A stretch of DNA of 64,000 nt from Pseudomonas putida. GTDB taxonomy: Bacteria; Pseudomonadota; Gammaproteobacteria; Pseudomonadales; Pseudomonadaceae. The notes beneath the pieces were generated by a model. It was not told where the DNA came from and did not search any database. It worked only from the letters and a program-made list of their open reading frames with translations. Each line of letters begins with the position of its first letter. Position 1 is the first letter of the stretch. The stretch is from contig NZ_CP026115.2 of the NCBI RefSeq assembly GCF_009883635.2, forward strand, positions 1,116,001-1,180,000, in the 5' to 3' direction. Shown piece after piece: positions 35,640 to 43,852 of this stretch. Made by a program: the position numbers and the translations under genes.

Positions 35640-36692
35640 ATGTCATTCAAACGTACCATCCACGCCGTAGACACCCACGCCGGCACGCCCATGCGCGTGA
35701 TCACCGGTGGCATCCCGCATATCCCCGGCGACAGCGTGCACGCCAGGATGAAATGGCTGGAAGCCAACGACGATCAGCTGCGCAAGCTGATGCTGCGCGA
35801 ACCGCGCGGCTACCCGGCCCACTGCTGCAATATCATCGTCCCGCCCAGCCACCCCGAAGCCGACGCCGGCTACATCATCATGGAGCAGATCGAGTACCCG
35901 GTGATGTCCGGCGGCAATACCATCTCGGTAGTCACCGTGCTGCTGGAAATGGGTATGTTGCCGATGCGCGAGCCGCTCACCGAGCTGGTACTGGAAGCGC
36001 CGGCCGGGCTGATCCGCATCCAGGCGCAATGCCAAGGTGGCAAGGTCAAGGCGGTCACCTTCCAGAACGTGCCGGCGTTCGCTGCGCATATCGACGCCGA
36101 AATCGACGTGCCGCACCTGGGCAAGGTACGCGTGGACGTGGGCTGGGGCGGCATGTTCTACGTAATTGCCGACGTGCGCCAGTTCAAGGGCTTGCAACTG
36201 ATCCCCGAGCACGGCGGCGAGATCGCCCGGGTATCGTCGATGATCCGCCAGGCCGCCATCGAGCAGTTGCCGGTTGTCCACCCTGACTACCCCGGCATTG
36301 GCATCACCATTTCCCAGCTGTCCGGCCCCAGCGAAGACCCCAACGCCGACTGGAAGAATGCCGTTACCATGGCCAGCGGCGCGTTTTCCTGGGACGACCC
36401 GAGCACCTGGACGGGGGCCCTGGACCGCTGCCCCTGCGGCACCGGCACCTCGGCGAAAATGGCCACGCTGCACGCCAAGAGCGAGCTGCCGCTGCACCGC
36501 GACTTCCGCCACCAGGGGCTACTGGGCAATGTCTACACCGGCCGCCTGATCGATGAAACCACCATTGGCGGCAAACCGGCCGTGGTCCCGACCATCACCG
36601 GCAAGAGCTGGATCTACGGCCTGAACACCTTCGTCCTCGACCACGACGACCCGTTCCCGGAAGGCTTCACCATCGGCGACATCTGGGCCTGA
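35640..36692 (+). CDS. proline racemase-family hydroxyproline epimerase-like enzyme (Ser/Cys type)
   Basis: A 350-aa PF05544 protein. The first catalytic position, Cys in racemases, is Ser90 here (VMSGGNT instead of MCGHGT). The second is kept as Cys266 in [12 protein letters not shown]. In this superfamily Cys/Cys pairs epimerise or racemise, Cys/Thr pairs dehydrate trans-3-hydroxyproline, and Ser/Cys pairs have been linked to hydroxyproline epimerases of mixed specificity. It is therefore a hydroxyproline-type enzyme rather than a proline racemase, but the reaction is uncertain. I chose the ATG at 35640. A LysR gene follows 58 bases later. Confidence 0.85.
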   Translation: MSFKRTIHAVDTHAGTPMRVITGGIPHIPGDSVHARMKWLEANDDQLRKLMLREPRGYPAHCCNIIVPPSHPEADAGYIIMEQIEYPVMSGGNTISVVTVLLEMGMLPMREPLTELVLEAPAGLIRIQAQCQGGKVKAVTFQNVPAFAAHIDAEIDVPHLGKVRVDVGWGGMFYVIADVRQFKGLQLIPEHGGEIARVSSMIRQAAIEQLPVVHPDYPGIGITISQLSGPSEDPNADWKNAVTMASGAFSWDDPSTWTGALDRCPCGTGTSAKMATLHAKSELPLHRDFRHQGLLGNVYTGRLIDETTIGGKPAVVPTITGKSWIYGLNTFVLDHDDPFPEGFTIGDIWA

Positions 36693-36750
36693 GTGCAGAT
36701 AGTATCGGCGAGTCGGGCCAGCCGGCTCGCCCTCTGACGACGGTCACATC

Positions 36751-37620
36751 ATGAACATCGAGCACCTGCGGGCCTTCATCGAAGTGGCCGCCAGCGGCAG
36801 CTTCCACAAGGCTGCCGAGCGCCTGCACATCACCCAGTCTTCGGTCAGCGCACGGATCAAGGCCCTCGAAGAGCGCCTCAACCGCCCGCTGTTCAGCCGC
36901 AGTCGCCACGGCGTCACCCTGACCTCCGGCGGCAACCTGTTCTACCGCCATGCGGTGTCGGTGATCAGTGCCTGGGAGCGTGCCCAGCAGGACGTGGCAT
37001 TGCCCACCGACATGCGCAGCACGGTCAGCCTGGGCCTGCCAATGAACCACTGGGGCAGTATCACTGCCGACTGGGTAGAGTGGATGGAGCAGCACCAGCC
37101 GCGAGTCGCCACCCAGGTGCAATCGGACTATTCGATCCTGCTGATGAACGAACTGCGCGAAGGGTTGCTGGACCTGGCGATCCTCTATGAGCCGCACCAC
37201 TGGCCCGACGTGATCCTCGAACCGTTTCTCGAAGAACCGCTGCAACTGGTATCGACCCAGGCCGATACCGTGTTCGCAGGGCACGGCGAAGGTTACGTAT
37301 ACATCAGCTGGGGCCGCTCGTTCAGCGAGCAGCACAACGACGCCTTCCCCGGCACCCGGCGCCATCGGCTTTCGATTACCCAGGAAACCATCGCCCTGGA
37401 GTACATCCTCAAGCACGGCGGTTCGGCGTATTTCTCGCAGTTCATGGTCAAAGAGCATTTGGCCGACGGGCGCCTGCACACCGTGGCCGGTGCGCCGGAG
37501 CTGAGCGTGCGCACCTACCTTGCGTTTTCCACCTTGCGCGAGCGCTCGCCAGAAACGTTGAAGGCTGTCGAGGGGTTGCAATCGATCCCCTTCTACACCC
37601 AGGGCAAAAGCTTCAGCTAA
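36751..37620 (+). CDS. LysR-family transcriptional regulator
   Basis: A 289-aa LysR protein: HTH GSFHKAAERLHITQSSVSARIKALEERLN, then a substrate-binding-like domain. It follows the Ser/Cys epimerase-like gene on the same strand and probably regulates it. A strong terminator follows. Confidence 0.92.
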   Translation: MNIEHLRAFIEVAASGSFHKAAERLHITQSSVSARIKALEERLNRPLFSRSRHGVTLTSGGNLFYRHAVSVISAWERAQQDVALPTDMRSTVSLGLPMNHWGSITADWVEWMEQHQPRVATQVQSDYSILLMNELREGLLDLAILYEPHHWPDVILEPFLEEPLQLVSTQADTVFAGHGEGYVYISWGRSFSEQHNDAFPGTRRHRLSITQETIALEYILKHGGSAYFSQFMVKEHLADGRLHTVAGAPELSVRTYLAFSTLRERSPETLKAVEGLQSIPFYTQGKSFS

Positions 37621-37623
37621 CAA

Positions 37624-37655
37624 AAACCCCCGGCCATTTGCATGACCGGGGGTTT
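37624..37655 (+). terminator. rho-independent-type terminator after LysR gene
   Basis: aaacccccgg and ccgggggttt pair perfectly (10 base pairs) around a 12-base loop, three bases past the stop. A-rich on one side and T-rich on the other, so it can act in both directions. Confidence 0.85.
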
Positions 37656-37697
37656 CGGATCAGGCCGCTAGCGGCGAGATCTGGGGATCACCAGGCT

Positions 37698-37889
37698 TTA
37701 CTGCGGCTGAGGCAGCTTATCGATCGGGCCGCAGCCGCCGATGACCTTGGAGATGGAAACCGAAGGGTGGAACAGGTAGTCGTACGAGCAGTTTTTCTGC
37801 TGGTTGTAGACTTGGCCAGTGCAGCCCGACAGCAGGGCAACGCCGGAAACTACAGCAACGGCGACAGTGGCCTTGAACAGCTTTTTCAT
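37698..37889 (-). CDS. small lipoprotein
   Basis: A 63-aa protein with AAAGGA ahead of the ATG. The signal peptide ends in the lipobox LLSGC (Cys23), and the short mature part has three more residues of interest: Cys34, Cys53 and YDYLFHP. It is an outer- or inner-membrane lipoprotein of unknown function. Residue after the lipid-modified Cys is Thr, which favours outer-membrane sorting. Confidence 0.85.
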   Translation of the reverse strand: MKKLFKATVAVAVVSGVALLSGCTGQVYNQQKNCSYDYLFHPSVSISKVIGGCGPIDKLPQPQ

Positions 37890-38292
37890 ACTAAGTCCTT
37901 TAAATGCTTCATCTTCGGCCATCTTTCTGATGGCGGCGGGATGATACAGAACCCAAGCATTGGATCCAAGCTGCAATAAGCCTGATCCTCGGTGACCAGG
38001 TGCTGTTGTGGCTGGCCGTGGCCGGCGTCGCCACCCTGCTGGCCGCCTACCCGCCGCCTTCCATGTGGTGAAGTGGCTTGGCGCTCCCTTGGGGATTTTC
38101 GCGCTTACGCCTTGGCGCATGACTCGATATTCTGTCGTACTAACCAGGCGGTCGCGCGCGTCTGTCACAGGCGTTACTGGCCGGAAACAAACGTAGGAGC
38201 GAGCGCAGCTCGCGATGCGCCGCGCGGGCGGCGCTCGATGTCCGCCTCCACACGAATGCCAAGACGGGCAGTCCACTCAGAGCAGCAGCAAA
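37890..38292. other. intergenic region with REP fragment and a possible gene remnant
   Basis: About 400 bases upstream of the small lipoprotein gene. It holds a REP fragment of the gtaggagcgagcgcagctcg subtype (38193-38215). It also holds a short plus-strand reading frame (37979-38071) that encodes a hydrophobic stretch ending AAYPPPSMW and lacks a start; it reads like the 3' end of a lost membrane-protein gene. Low confidence on the remnant. Confidence 0.45.
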
Positions 38293-38327
38293 AAAGCCCC
38301 TGGAAACAGATCATTTCCAGGGGCTTT
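38293..38327 (-). terminator. terminator of the envelope operon
   Basis: aaagcccctggaaa and tttccaggggcttt make a perfect 14-base-pair stem with a 7-base loop. On the minus strand a TTTTT run follows, and the stop of the 404-aa gene lies 19 bases upstream. Confidence 0.9.
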
Positions 38328-38345
38328 GTCATTACGCAGTAAAAG

Positions 38346-39560
38346 TCAGTCGGTTTCCAGCTCGTACGCCTTGCTCACGAACAACGCCGCGAACAGGCTC
38401 TTGCCTTCCTTGAATTTGTAAGCCTCCTCGAACGTGCCATCCTCGACCAGCTTCTGCCCGATGGCACATTCCGAATCGCTGTGGTTCTTGCCCTTGGCCC
38501 CGAAGTCACTGCTCCAGGTGGAAAGCCCGACCTCGTCACAGAACGCCGCGAACTTGGCCTTCGGCGCGCCTTCCTGGAAGGCGCTGTAGGCTTCCTTGAG
38601 TGGTTTGAAGCCGCTGTAGCTGACACTGTAGTGCTCGACCTTGGCCTTGCGCGCAAAGCCACTCACCGCTTCGGCCAGCACCGCCTGACCCGTGAACGAG
38701 CTGTAGGCGCCGACGATCAGGCCGCTCAGGGCATTCTTGAGCTGAAGCTCCACATCATCTAGCTCCGGCAGCGACTGGAAGTCAGTCTTGCGCACGATTT
38801 CGCCGACTTTCGAGCCATCATTGCGGTGGGTCACCACGAACTCCATCGACCCCTCGCCATCGCTGGACCGCTGCAGGGTGAAGTCGAGATCGACCGTGGT
38901 GCCATAAGCACCGGTGCTGCTGACCAGAAACGCCCCGGTCACCGGCTGGCGTACCGCCAGGTTGGCGCCCCAGGCGAAGTCCGACTGGGTGGCACGGCCG
39001 TTTGCGGTCAGCTCGGCACGTGGCTGGATCTCGTCGTTGACATCCGACACCAGCACCAGCTCGGCACCTTTGCGCGACAGGTAGGGGTTGCCCATCTGCA
39101 TGCCGATCAGCTGGATGTGGATCTTGCCGTCCTTGCTGTCGCCCTCGTGGGCCAGCTTCAGCGCATCGGCCTTCAGGTACACGCCTGCGGTGTAGCGGCT
39201 GGCCGTGGCATCGAGCTGGTACTTGGCCCAGCCGGCCAGGCCCTCTTCCGGTGAACCGCCACGGGCCGACTCCAACATCCCCGACAGGCTGCGCATGAAC
39301 TGCTCGGCGCCATTGGTCTGCGCTGCGGCCATGCGGATCTCCGGGTCGGCCACGGTCAGGTTGCCGGAAAACGCCGAATAGGAGATGTCGCCCTCCGACA
39401 GCACATCCTCAAGGAAATAGCGCTCCTTGAAGTCCTCGTAATAGGCCATCGCGGCCTTTTTGCCGGAGCTGGACAGCATCGCGTAGCCACCGCCAAGTAC
39501 CAGCACCGCTGCCGCAACACCGCCGATCAGCAGCTGCTTCTTGTTCATCTGAATTGTCAT
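38346..39560 (-). CDS. membrane-anchored YdgA/DUF945-like envelope protein
   Basis: A 404-aa protein with one N-terminal transmembrane segment (QLLIGGVAAAVLVLGGGYAML) and a long periplasmic beta-rich domain (YSAFSGNLTVADPEIRM, TTVDLDFTLQRS). The layout resembles DUF945/YdgA proteins, including the one at 52162, but similarity is weak. A C-terminal pair of cysteines (AAFCDEVG, SECAIG) could form a disulfide. ATG 39560 has GAGG eight bases upstream. Third gene of a minus-strand operon, 10 bases after the Ala/Pro-rich gene. Confidence 0.75.
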   Translation of the reverse strand: MTIQMNKKQLLIGGVAAAVLVLGGGYAMLSSSGKKAAMAYYEDFKERYFLEDVLSEGDISYSAFSGNLTVADPEIRMAAAQTNGAEQFMRSLSGMLESARGGSPEEGLAGWAKYQLDATASRYTAGVYLKADALKLAHEGDSKDGKIHIQLIGMQMGNPYLSRKGAELVLVSDVNDEIQPRAELTANGRATQSDFAWGANLAVRQPVTGAFLVSSTGAYGTTVDLDFTLQRSSDGEGSMEFVVTHRNDGSKVGEIVRKTDFQSLPELDDVELQLKNALSGLIVGAYSSFTGQAVLAEAVSGFARKAKVEHYSVSYSGFKPLKEAYSAFQEGAPKAKFAAFCDEVGLSTWSSDFGAKGKNHSDSECAIGQKLVEDGTFEEAYKFKEGKSLFAALFVSKAYELETD

Positions 39561-39570
39561 GGTGTTTGCC

Positions 39571-41457
39571 TCACTGGACCTGGGCGGAAGCGTTCTTCCA
39601 GTCGTTCACGAACCGTTGGGAGACCTCTGGGGTCCAGCTGAAGTCGATGCCTGCACCCGGAAATTCCTTGGCCAGCACTGCACCGAAGGAGACCTGATCG
39701 GCACACTTGTCCTGCTTGCAGGCCTGTGGCACGCCGATGCCGTAGGCACGGTAGGTCGGAATGGCCCGGCCATCTTCCAGCGGATAGTACGGCGTGGCGT
39801 TGGCCACCCGGGCGACGTACCAGCCCTCGGCGTATTCTTCATCTGAGACGAGGCGGCCCTTGCTCGGGAAGTCGATGGTGTAGAAGTCGCCCTTGTTGCC
39901 GGTGACGTGCACCATCATCGGCACTACGGTGGCCAACGAACCTGGGTTCTGCAGGGCCAGCGGCGAGTCGATGCGCACCTTGATACCAGCCATCTGCGCC
40001 AGGGCTTCGGTTTCACGCCCCTTGTATTCGTTCATGCCGGCCTGCAACTGCTCGTAGCGCGCCAGCACACGGGTGTGCACGCGGGCGAGTTCGGCCTGGC
40101 GCTCACGCTCTTCGCGCAGCCTCTGCCGTTCACGCTCGACCGTCCAGTTAGTGCCTTCGCGCACATCGAAGAACAAGCCATTGCGGTTGAGGCCGATGCG
40201 GTTGCGGACGATCTTCTGCTGGTTGTCGTTCCAGCCATTAGCCGCGATCGCCGACAGGCTCTTCGCGATGAGCAAGGTGGCCACGTCGGTGGTGCTCGGC
40301 GAAGTGGCCTTGATCAGCTCGAACACTTCGACCGCCGCCTCGCGGTACTTGGCAGCATCCAGGGCAAACGACTCGTCGGGGGTTACCGCAACGTAGTAAG
40401 GGTCGCTGCTGAACGGCCGCAGCGCGCCCCAGTTCGAACGCTGGAAGGTCAGATACACCTTCATCTGCCGGCCGGGGATCTCACCCACCAGGAAGGCTGC
40501 CTGGTCCGCTTCCGGCGACACGTAGGCCACCGCCTTGTTCTTTACCGCAGCTTCGAAGTTCTTGTTGAAGACCAGGGTGCTCGGGTGAACGTAGACACGG
40601 CTCCAGTTATCGCCACGGTAGGTGCCGGGCACTTTCCACGACAGTTTCTCGAAGCTGCCCTCGGCAAAGCCGGACGCCGGACACGGCATGGCCGGGGTGG
40701 CGCCGAATGCCAGGTTGTCACCATCGCTGATGGTCGAAGTGCTGAGCACCCATTTACAGCCGGCGGCGTCGGTGATTTGCATCAGCTTCGGGTTCTGCAG
40801 GACCAGTGAACGGCCGAAATCTGCGGTGGGGGCAGCGGCTACGGCCGAAGCCGGTGCCGGATCTGGTGCAGGTGCTGACGCTTCGGCTACCGGAGCTGGA
40901 GCCGCCGGTGCTTCTGCCTTGGCTGGCTCAGCAGCAGGGGCTGGGACCGGCGCTGGCGCTGTGGCTACGGATGCAGGCGCAGCCGGTGCTTCTACCTTGG
41001 CCGGCTCGGCAGCAGGGGCTGGGGCTGGAACCGGAGCGGGCTCCGGCGCCGGAGCTGGCGCGGATGCTGCCGGGGCCGGGGCTGGCGCTTCGGCCGCGGC
41101 AGGCGCTGCGGCAGGCGCCGCCGCGAGTGTCACCAGGCCCAGGTTGGACGCGTTGCCCGAGCCGCTGGCGAACAGCTTGCCGGTGCCGTCAACCGCCTTC
41201 CACGAGACCTTGGCCGTCGCGCAGTCCTTGGCGAACACGAACGGCAGCTTGGTCAGCAGGCCCGAGAGCAGCGCCTGATCGTCCCAGGCTGGGCGGGTGA
41301 TGGTCATTTCGACGTCAGGTTTGCACCAGTTGCTGGCGTCCCCTGGTACTTCGACCTTGATGTTGTCTTTCTTCGAGAAGGCCAGCTCGTGGGCGAACGC
41401 CTGCGGTACCAGACCACAAGCGCCGATCACAGCCAGCGTGAGCGCGTGCTTTTTCAT
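39571..41457 (-). CDS. secreted protein with long Ala/Pro-rich linker, unknown function
   Basis: A 628-aa protein with a Sec signal ending QAFAHE, behind GAGGA. Residues about 25-110 form a first domain with two cysteines (NWCKPD, DCATAK). Residues about 112-215 are an Ala/Pro/Glu linker built from two near-identical 25-residue units (EPAK-EAPAAPA wording). Then comes a globular C-terminal domain with a charged coiled coil near residue 450 (WTVERERQRLREERERQ). Periplasmic or surface-spanning. No family recognised. Confidence 0.78.
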   Translation of the reverse strand: MKKHALTLAVIGACGLVPQAFAHELAFSKKDNIKVEVPGDASNWCKPDVEMTITRPAWDDQALLSGLLTKLPFVFAKDCATAKVSWKAVDGTGKLFASGSGNASNLGLVTLAAAPAAAPAAAEAPAPAPAASAPAPAPEPAPVPAPAPAAEPAKVEAPAAPASVATAPAPVPAPAAEPAKAEAPAAPAPVAEASAPAPDPAPASAVAAAPTADFGRSLVLQNPKLMQITDAAGCKWVLSTSTISDGDNLAFGATPAMPCPASGFAEGSFEKLSWKVPGTYRGDNWSRVYVHPSTLVFNKNFEAAVKNKAVAYVSPEADQAAFLVGEIPGRQMKVYLTFQRSNWGALRPFSSDPYYVAVTPDESFALDAAKYREAAVEVFELIKATSPSTTDVATLLIAKSLSAIAANGWNDNQQKIVRNRIGLNRNGLFFDVREGTNWTVERERQRLREERERQAELARVHTRVLARYEQLQAGMNEYKGRETEALAQMAGIKVRIDSPLALQNPGSLATVVPMMVHVTGNKGDFYTIDFPSKGRLVSDEEYAEGWYVARVANATPYYPLEDGRAIPTYRAYGIGVPQACKQDKCADQVSFGAVLAKEFPGAGIDFSWTPEVSQRFVNDWKNASAQVQ

Positions 41458-41465
41458 GGAGTTCC

Positions 41466-42320
41466 TCAGATCAGTTCCCAGGTGCCGTTGGCTTGTTTGC
41501 AGAACGTGTTCTGCTCCTGCTCGGTTTGCCCGCCTTGCGACTGCAGGCTGACGGTGACCGGACGGCAAGCGGCCTCGGCGGCCACGGTCTGGGTCGGCAG
41601 CGACTGGATGGAGTCGAGGTCGAAGCCCTGGGTTTCCTTGCTGGCGGCAACGTCCAGCTCGTCCAGGTTGACGGCTGGGGTCACGCGCTTGGCAACGGCC
41701 TGGGCCTTGGGCTCGACGAAGTTCTTGTGCACGTAGCCGACGGTCACGCCCTTGCGACCGACCAGCACCCAATCACCGGTAGAGCCCACAGCGGTGAACT
41801 CGGTGTGGTTCTTCAGGCTACCCACCTTCTCGCCATTGGCGTTGGGCGCAGCACGCACGTTGAGGTTGTCGCTGATGGTGACGTAAGGCTCGTTGATCAG
41901 CTTCATCGACGGCACCGCCTGGATCTTCGGCGCGCGCTTGACCTCGACCTGTTTGGTCTTGGTGAATTCCTTGCCGGGGGTGATCTGCGCGGTGGCACCG
42001 GAGTGGTCGGACTTCCAGGTCACCGGCTGGGCGCTGGCAGTCGGCTGGCTCAGCACTTCCTGAGTGCGCAGCGCCAGCGCCTGCTGGTCCTTCTCGTCGA
42101 GGTGATGGCCGATGCGGTTGCCGACGTAGGCGCCGATACCGCCAGCGATCAGGGCGGCGGCGATCTTGCCGTTGCCACTGCCCAGGGTTGAGCCGATGGC
42201 CACACCGGCCAGGCCACCGATCACGGTGCCCGCTTGCTCTTTGCTGATCCCGAGCGGTGCACAGGCCGTGGTAGAGGCGATGGCGACCGCCAAGAGGGAA
42301 GCGACGAATTTCTTACGCAA
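41466..42320 (-). CDS. glycine-zipper plus SH3-domain envelope protein
   Basis: About 284 aa, starting at TTG 42320 (GGAG eight bases upstream); no in-frame ATG exists before the domain. The signal region ends STTACAP and may be a weak lipobox. Residues about 30-75 are a glycine-zipper 2TM segment (AGTVIGGLAGVAIGSTLG, ALIAGGIGAYVGNRIGH). A bacterial SH3 domain follows (ISDNLNVRAAPNANGEKVGSLKNHTEF ... WVLVGRKGVTVGYVHKNFV, in pieces). SH3b domains bind peptidoglycan or proteins. First main gene of the three-gene envelope operon; eight bases separate it from the next. Confidence 0.82.
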   Translation of the reverse strand: MRKKFVASLLAVAIASTTACAPLGISKEQAGTVIGGLAGVAIGSTLGSGNGKIAAALIAGGIGAYVGNRIGHHLDEKDQQALALRTQEVLSQPTASAQPVTWKSDHSGATAQITPGKEFTKTKQVEVKRAPKIQAVPSMKLINEPYVTISDNLNVRAAPNANGEKVGSLKNHTEFTAVGSTGDWVLVGRKGVTVGYVHKNFVEPKAQAVAKRVTPAVNLDELDVAASKETQGFDLDSIQSLPTQTVAAEAACRPVTVSLQSQGGQTEQEQNTFCKQANGTWELI

Positions 42321-42510
42321 GTGGAGCACTCCATTTCCATTGGGTGAACAGGCGCACGCGCGCGACGGCCAACGACAGGCCGGGCGTGGTGATGTTGTGA
42401 GGAATCTGCAAGGGGATGGCGGCACTGGTGCGCGGCAACGGCTGGGCGTTGAGCGACAATCTGCCCGGCAAGCAGCGGGCATTGATGAGAACCAGTACGG
42501 CGAGAAGCAT
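42313..42510 (-). CDS. possible small membrane protein overlapping the SH3 gene
   Basis: A 65-codon frame beginning MLLAVLVLINARC, with one short hydrophobic stretch, then a basic tail. Its stop falls eight bases inside the SH3 gene, which would couple translation to the unusual TTG start. No clear ribosome-binding site, and another frame on the same strand is also open, so this may be chance. Confidence 0.3.
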   Translation of the reverse strand: MLLAVLVLINARCLPGRLSLNAQPLPRTSAAIPLQIPHNITTPGLSLAVARVRLFTQWKWSAPLA

Positions 42511-42673
42511 CCAACCAATCCATGTCAGAACAAGGTGATCGACCAGGACGCGTAGTCATTACACGTGGGGAGCCTGGGCGCTAGTAGCGTTTTGCCGGCG
42601 CATTCTAGCGCAATACAACTTCGCTTACAGTTTTACTTCAGACCAAGCTGCCCGCGAGCAAGCGTCAGAACTC

Positions 42674-42808
42674 ATGAGCTACGCCCACGACCTGACCCTG
42701 ACCGGTTTGCTGGAAGACAACCAGAAGCTTATCTGGGCCTCGCATTACCTGAATGCACTGTCCAAGACACTGCTGGACGATGCTGAGCTAGGGATGATGA
42801 AATACTAA
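42674..42808 (+). pseudogene. possible gene remnant beside tRNA-Ser
   Basis: An in-frame ATG gives a 44-aa protein-like stretch (MSYAHDLTLTGLLEDNQKL ... LDDAELGMMKY). The same frame stays open back to 42539 with plausible protein sequence (SDQAAREQASEL) but without any start codon. It reads like the 3' end of a lost gene next to a tRNA, a common integration site. The rest of 42511-42892 shows nothing else I can support. Confidence 0.35.
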
Positions 42809-42892
42809 CACCAGATGTTGAAAATCCCTGGAGCCGCGCTACATTCAGCCCCCCGTATCGGACAAGCGGGTTATAGAAAGCCAGAAACGAAA

Positions 42893-42922
42893 AAGCCCCG
42901 CAGACGTTAATCTGCGGGGCTT
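42893..42922 (-). terminator. terminator after tRNA-Ser
   Basis: aagccccgcaga-cgttaa-tctgcggggctt makes a perfect 12-base-pair stem; minus-strand transcription then meets TTTTCG. It ends the purC-tRNA-Ser transcription unit. Confidence 0.9.
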
Positions 42923-42931
42923 CATCTTGTA

Positions 42932-43021
42932 TGGCGGAGAGATAGGGATTTGAACCCTAGGTACTGTTGCCAGTACAACGGATTTCGAATCCGTCCCGTT
43001 CGACCACTCCGGCATCTCTCC
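42932..43021 (-). tRNA. tRNA-Ser (CGA anticodon)
   Basis: A 90-base class II tRNA on the minus strand: it begins GGAGAGATGCCGGAGTGG and ends with an encoded CCA. The anticodon stem-loop GGATTCGAAATCC places CGA at 34-36. A long variable arm (TGTACTGGCAACAGTACC) is typical of serine tRNAs, and the T-loop GGTTCAAATCC is normal. Confidence 0.95.
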
Positions 43022-43112
43022 AATGCCGCGCATCATACCAGCGTTTTCTTGAAAGGCAAATCTTTTTTCAAAAAAAATCGCGTGGTATCAGACGCTTGCG
43101 TGAACGCGCGCC

Positions 43113-43823
43113 TTACAGCGGCACGCCCAGGCGCTTGGCAACTTCTTCGTAGGCTTCGATCACGTCGCCCAGACCCTGGCGGAAGCGGTCCTTGTCCATC
43201 TTCTTGCGGGTTTCTTTGTCCCACAGGCGGCAGCCGTCCGGGCTGAACTCGTCACCCAGGACGATCTGGCCGTGGAACACGCCGAACTCCAGCTTGAAGT
43301 CGACCAGCAGCAGGCCGGCGTCATCGAACAGCTTGCTCAGCACTTCGTTGACCTTCAGCGACAGCTTTTTCATCTCGACCAGCTGCTCGGCGGTGCCCCA
43401 GCCGAAGGCGACAACGTGGGATTCGTTGATGAACGGGTCGCCCTTCTCGTCGTTCTTCAGGAACAGTTCGAAGGTGGACGGCTCCAGCTTGATGCCCTCC
43501 TCCACGCCCAGGCGCTTGACCAGGCTGCCGGCGGCGTAGTTGCGCACCACGCACTCGACCGGGATCATGTCCAGCTTCTTCACCAGGCACTCGTTGTCGC
43601 CCAGCAGCTTGTCGAACTGGGTCGGCACGCCGGCTTCTTCGAGCTTCTGCATGATGAAGGCGTTGAACTTGTTGTTCACCATGCCTTTGCGGTCGAGCTG
43701 TTCGATGCGCTTGCCGTCGAACGCCGAAGTGTCGTTACGGAACAGCAGGATCAAGCGGTCGGCGTCGTCGGTCTTGTAAACCGATTTGGCCTTGCCGCGG
43801 TAGAGTTCGTCGCGTTTTTCCAT
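43113..43823 (-). CDS. purC: SAICAR synthetase
   Basis: A 236-aa phosphoribosylaminoimidazole-succinocarboxamide synthase that joins CAIR and aspartate with ATP in purine synthesis. Signature pieces: YRGKAKSVY (ATP loop), [30 protein letters not shown] and LVDFKLEFG plus [14 protein letters not shown]. The ATG at 43823 follows GGAGCCC. It is the last protein gene of the dapA-bamC-MBL-purC run; the tRNA-Ser lies 91 bases beyond. Confidence 0.97.
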   Translation of the reverse strand: MEKRDELYRGKAKSVYKTDDADRLILLFRNDTSAFDGKRIEQLDRKGMVNNKFNAFIMQKLEEAGVPTQFDKLLGDNECLVKKLDMIPVECVVRNYAAGSLVKRLGVEEGIKLEPSTFELFLKNDEKGDPFINESHVVAFGWGTAEQLVEMKKLSLKVNEVLSKLFDDAGLLLVDFKLEFGVFHGQIVLGDEFSPDGCRLWDKETRKKMDKDRFRQGLGDVIEAYEEVAKRLGVPL

Positions 43824-43852
43824 GATTGGGCTCCGCTTGCTGAGGTGTTGGG

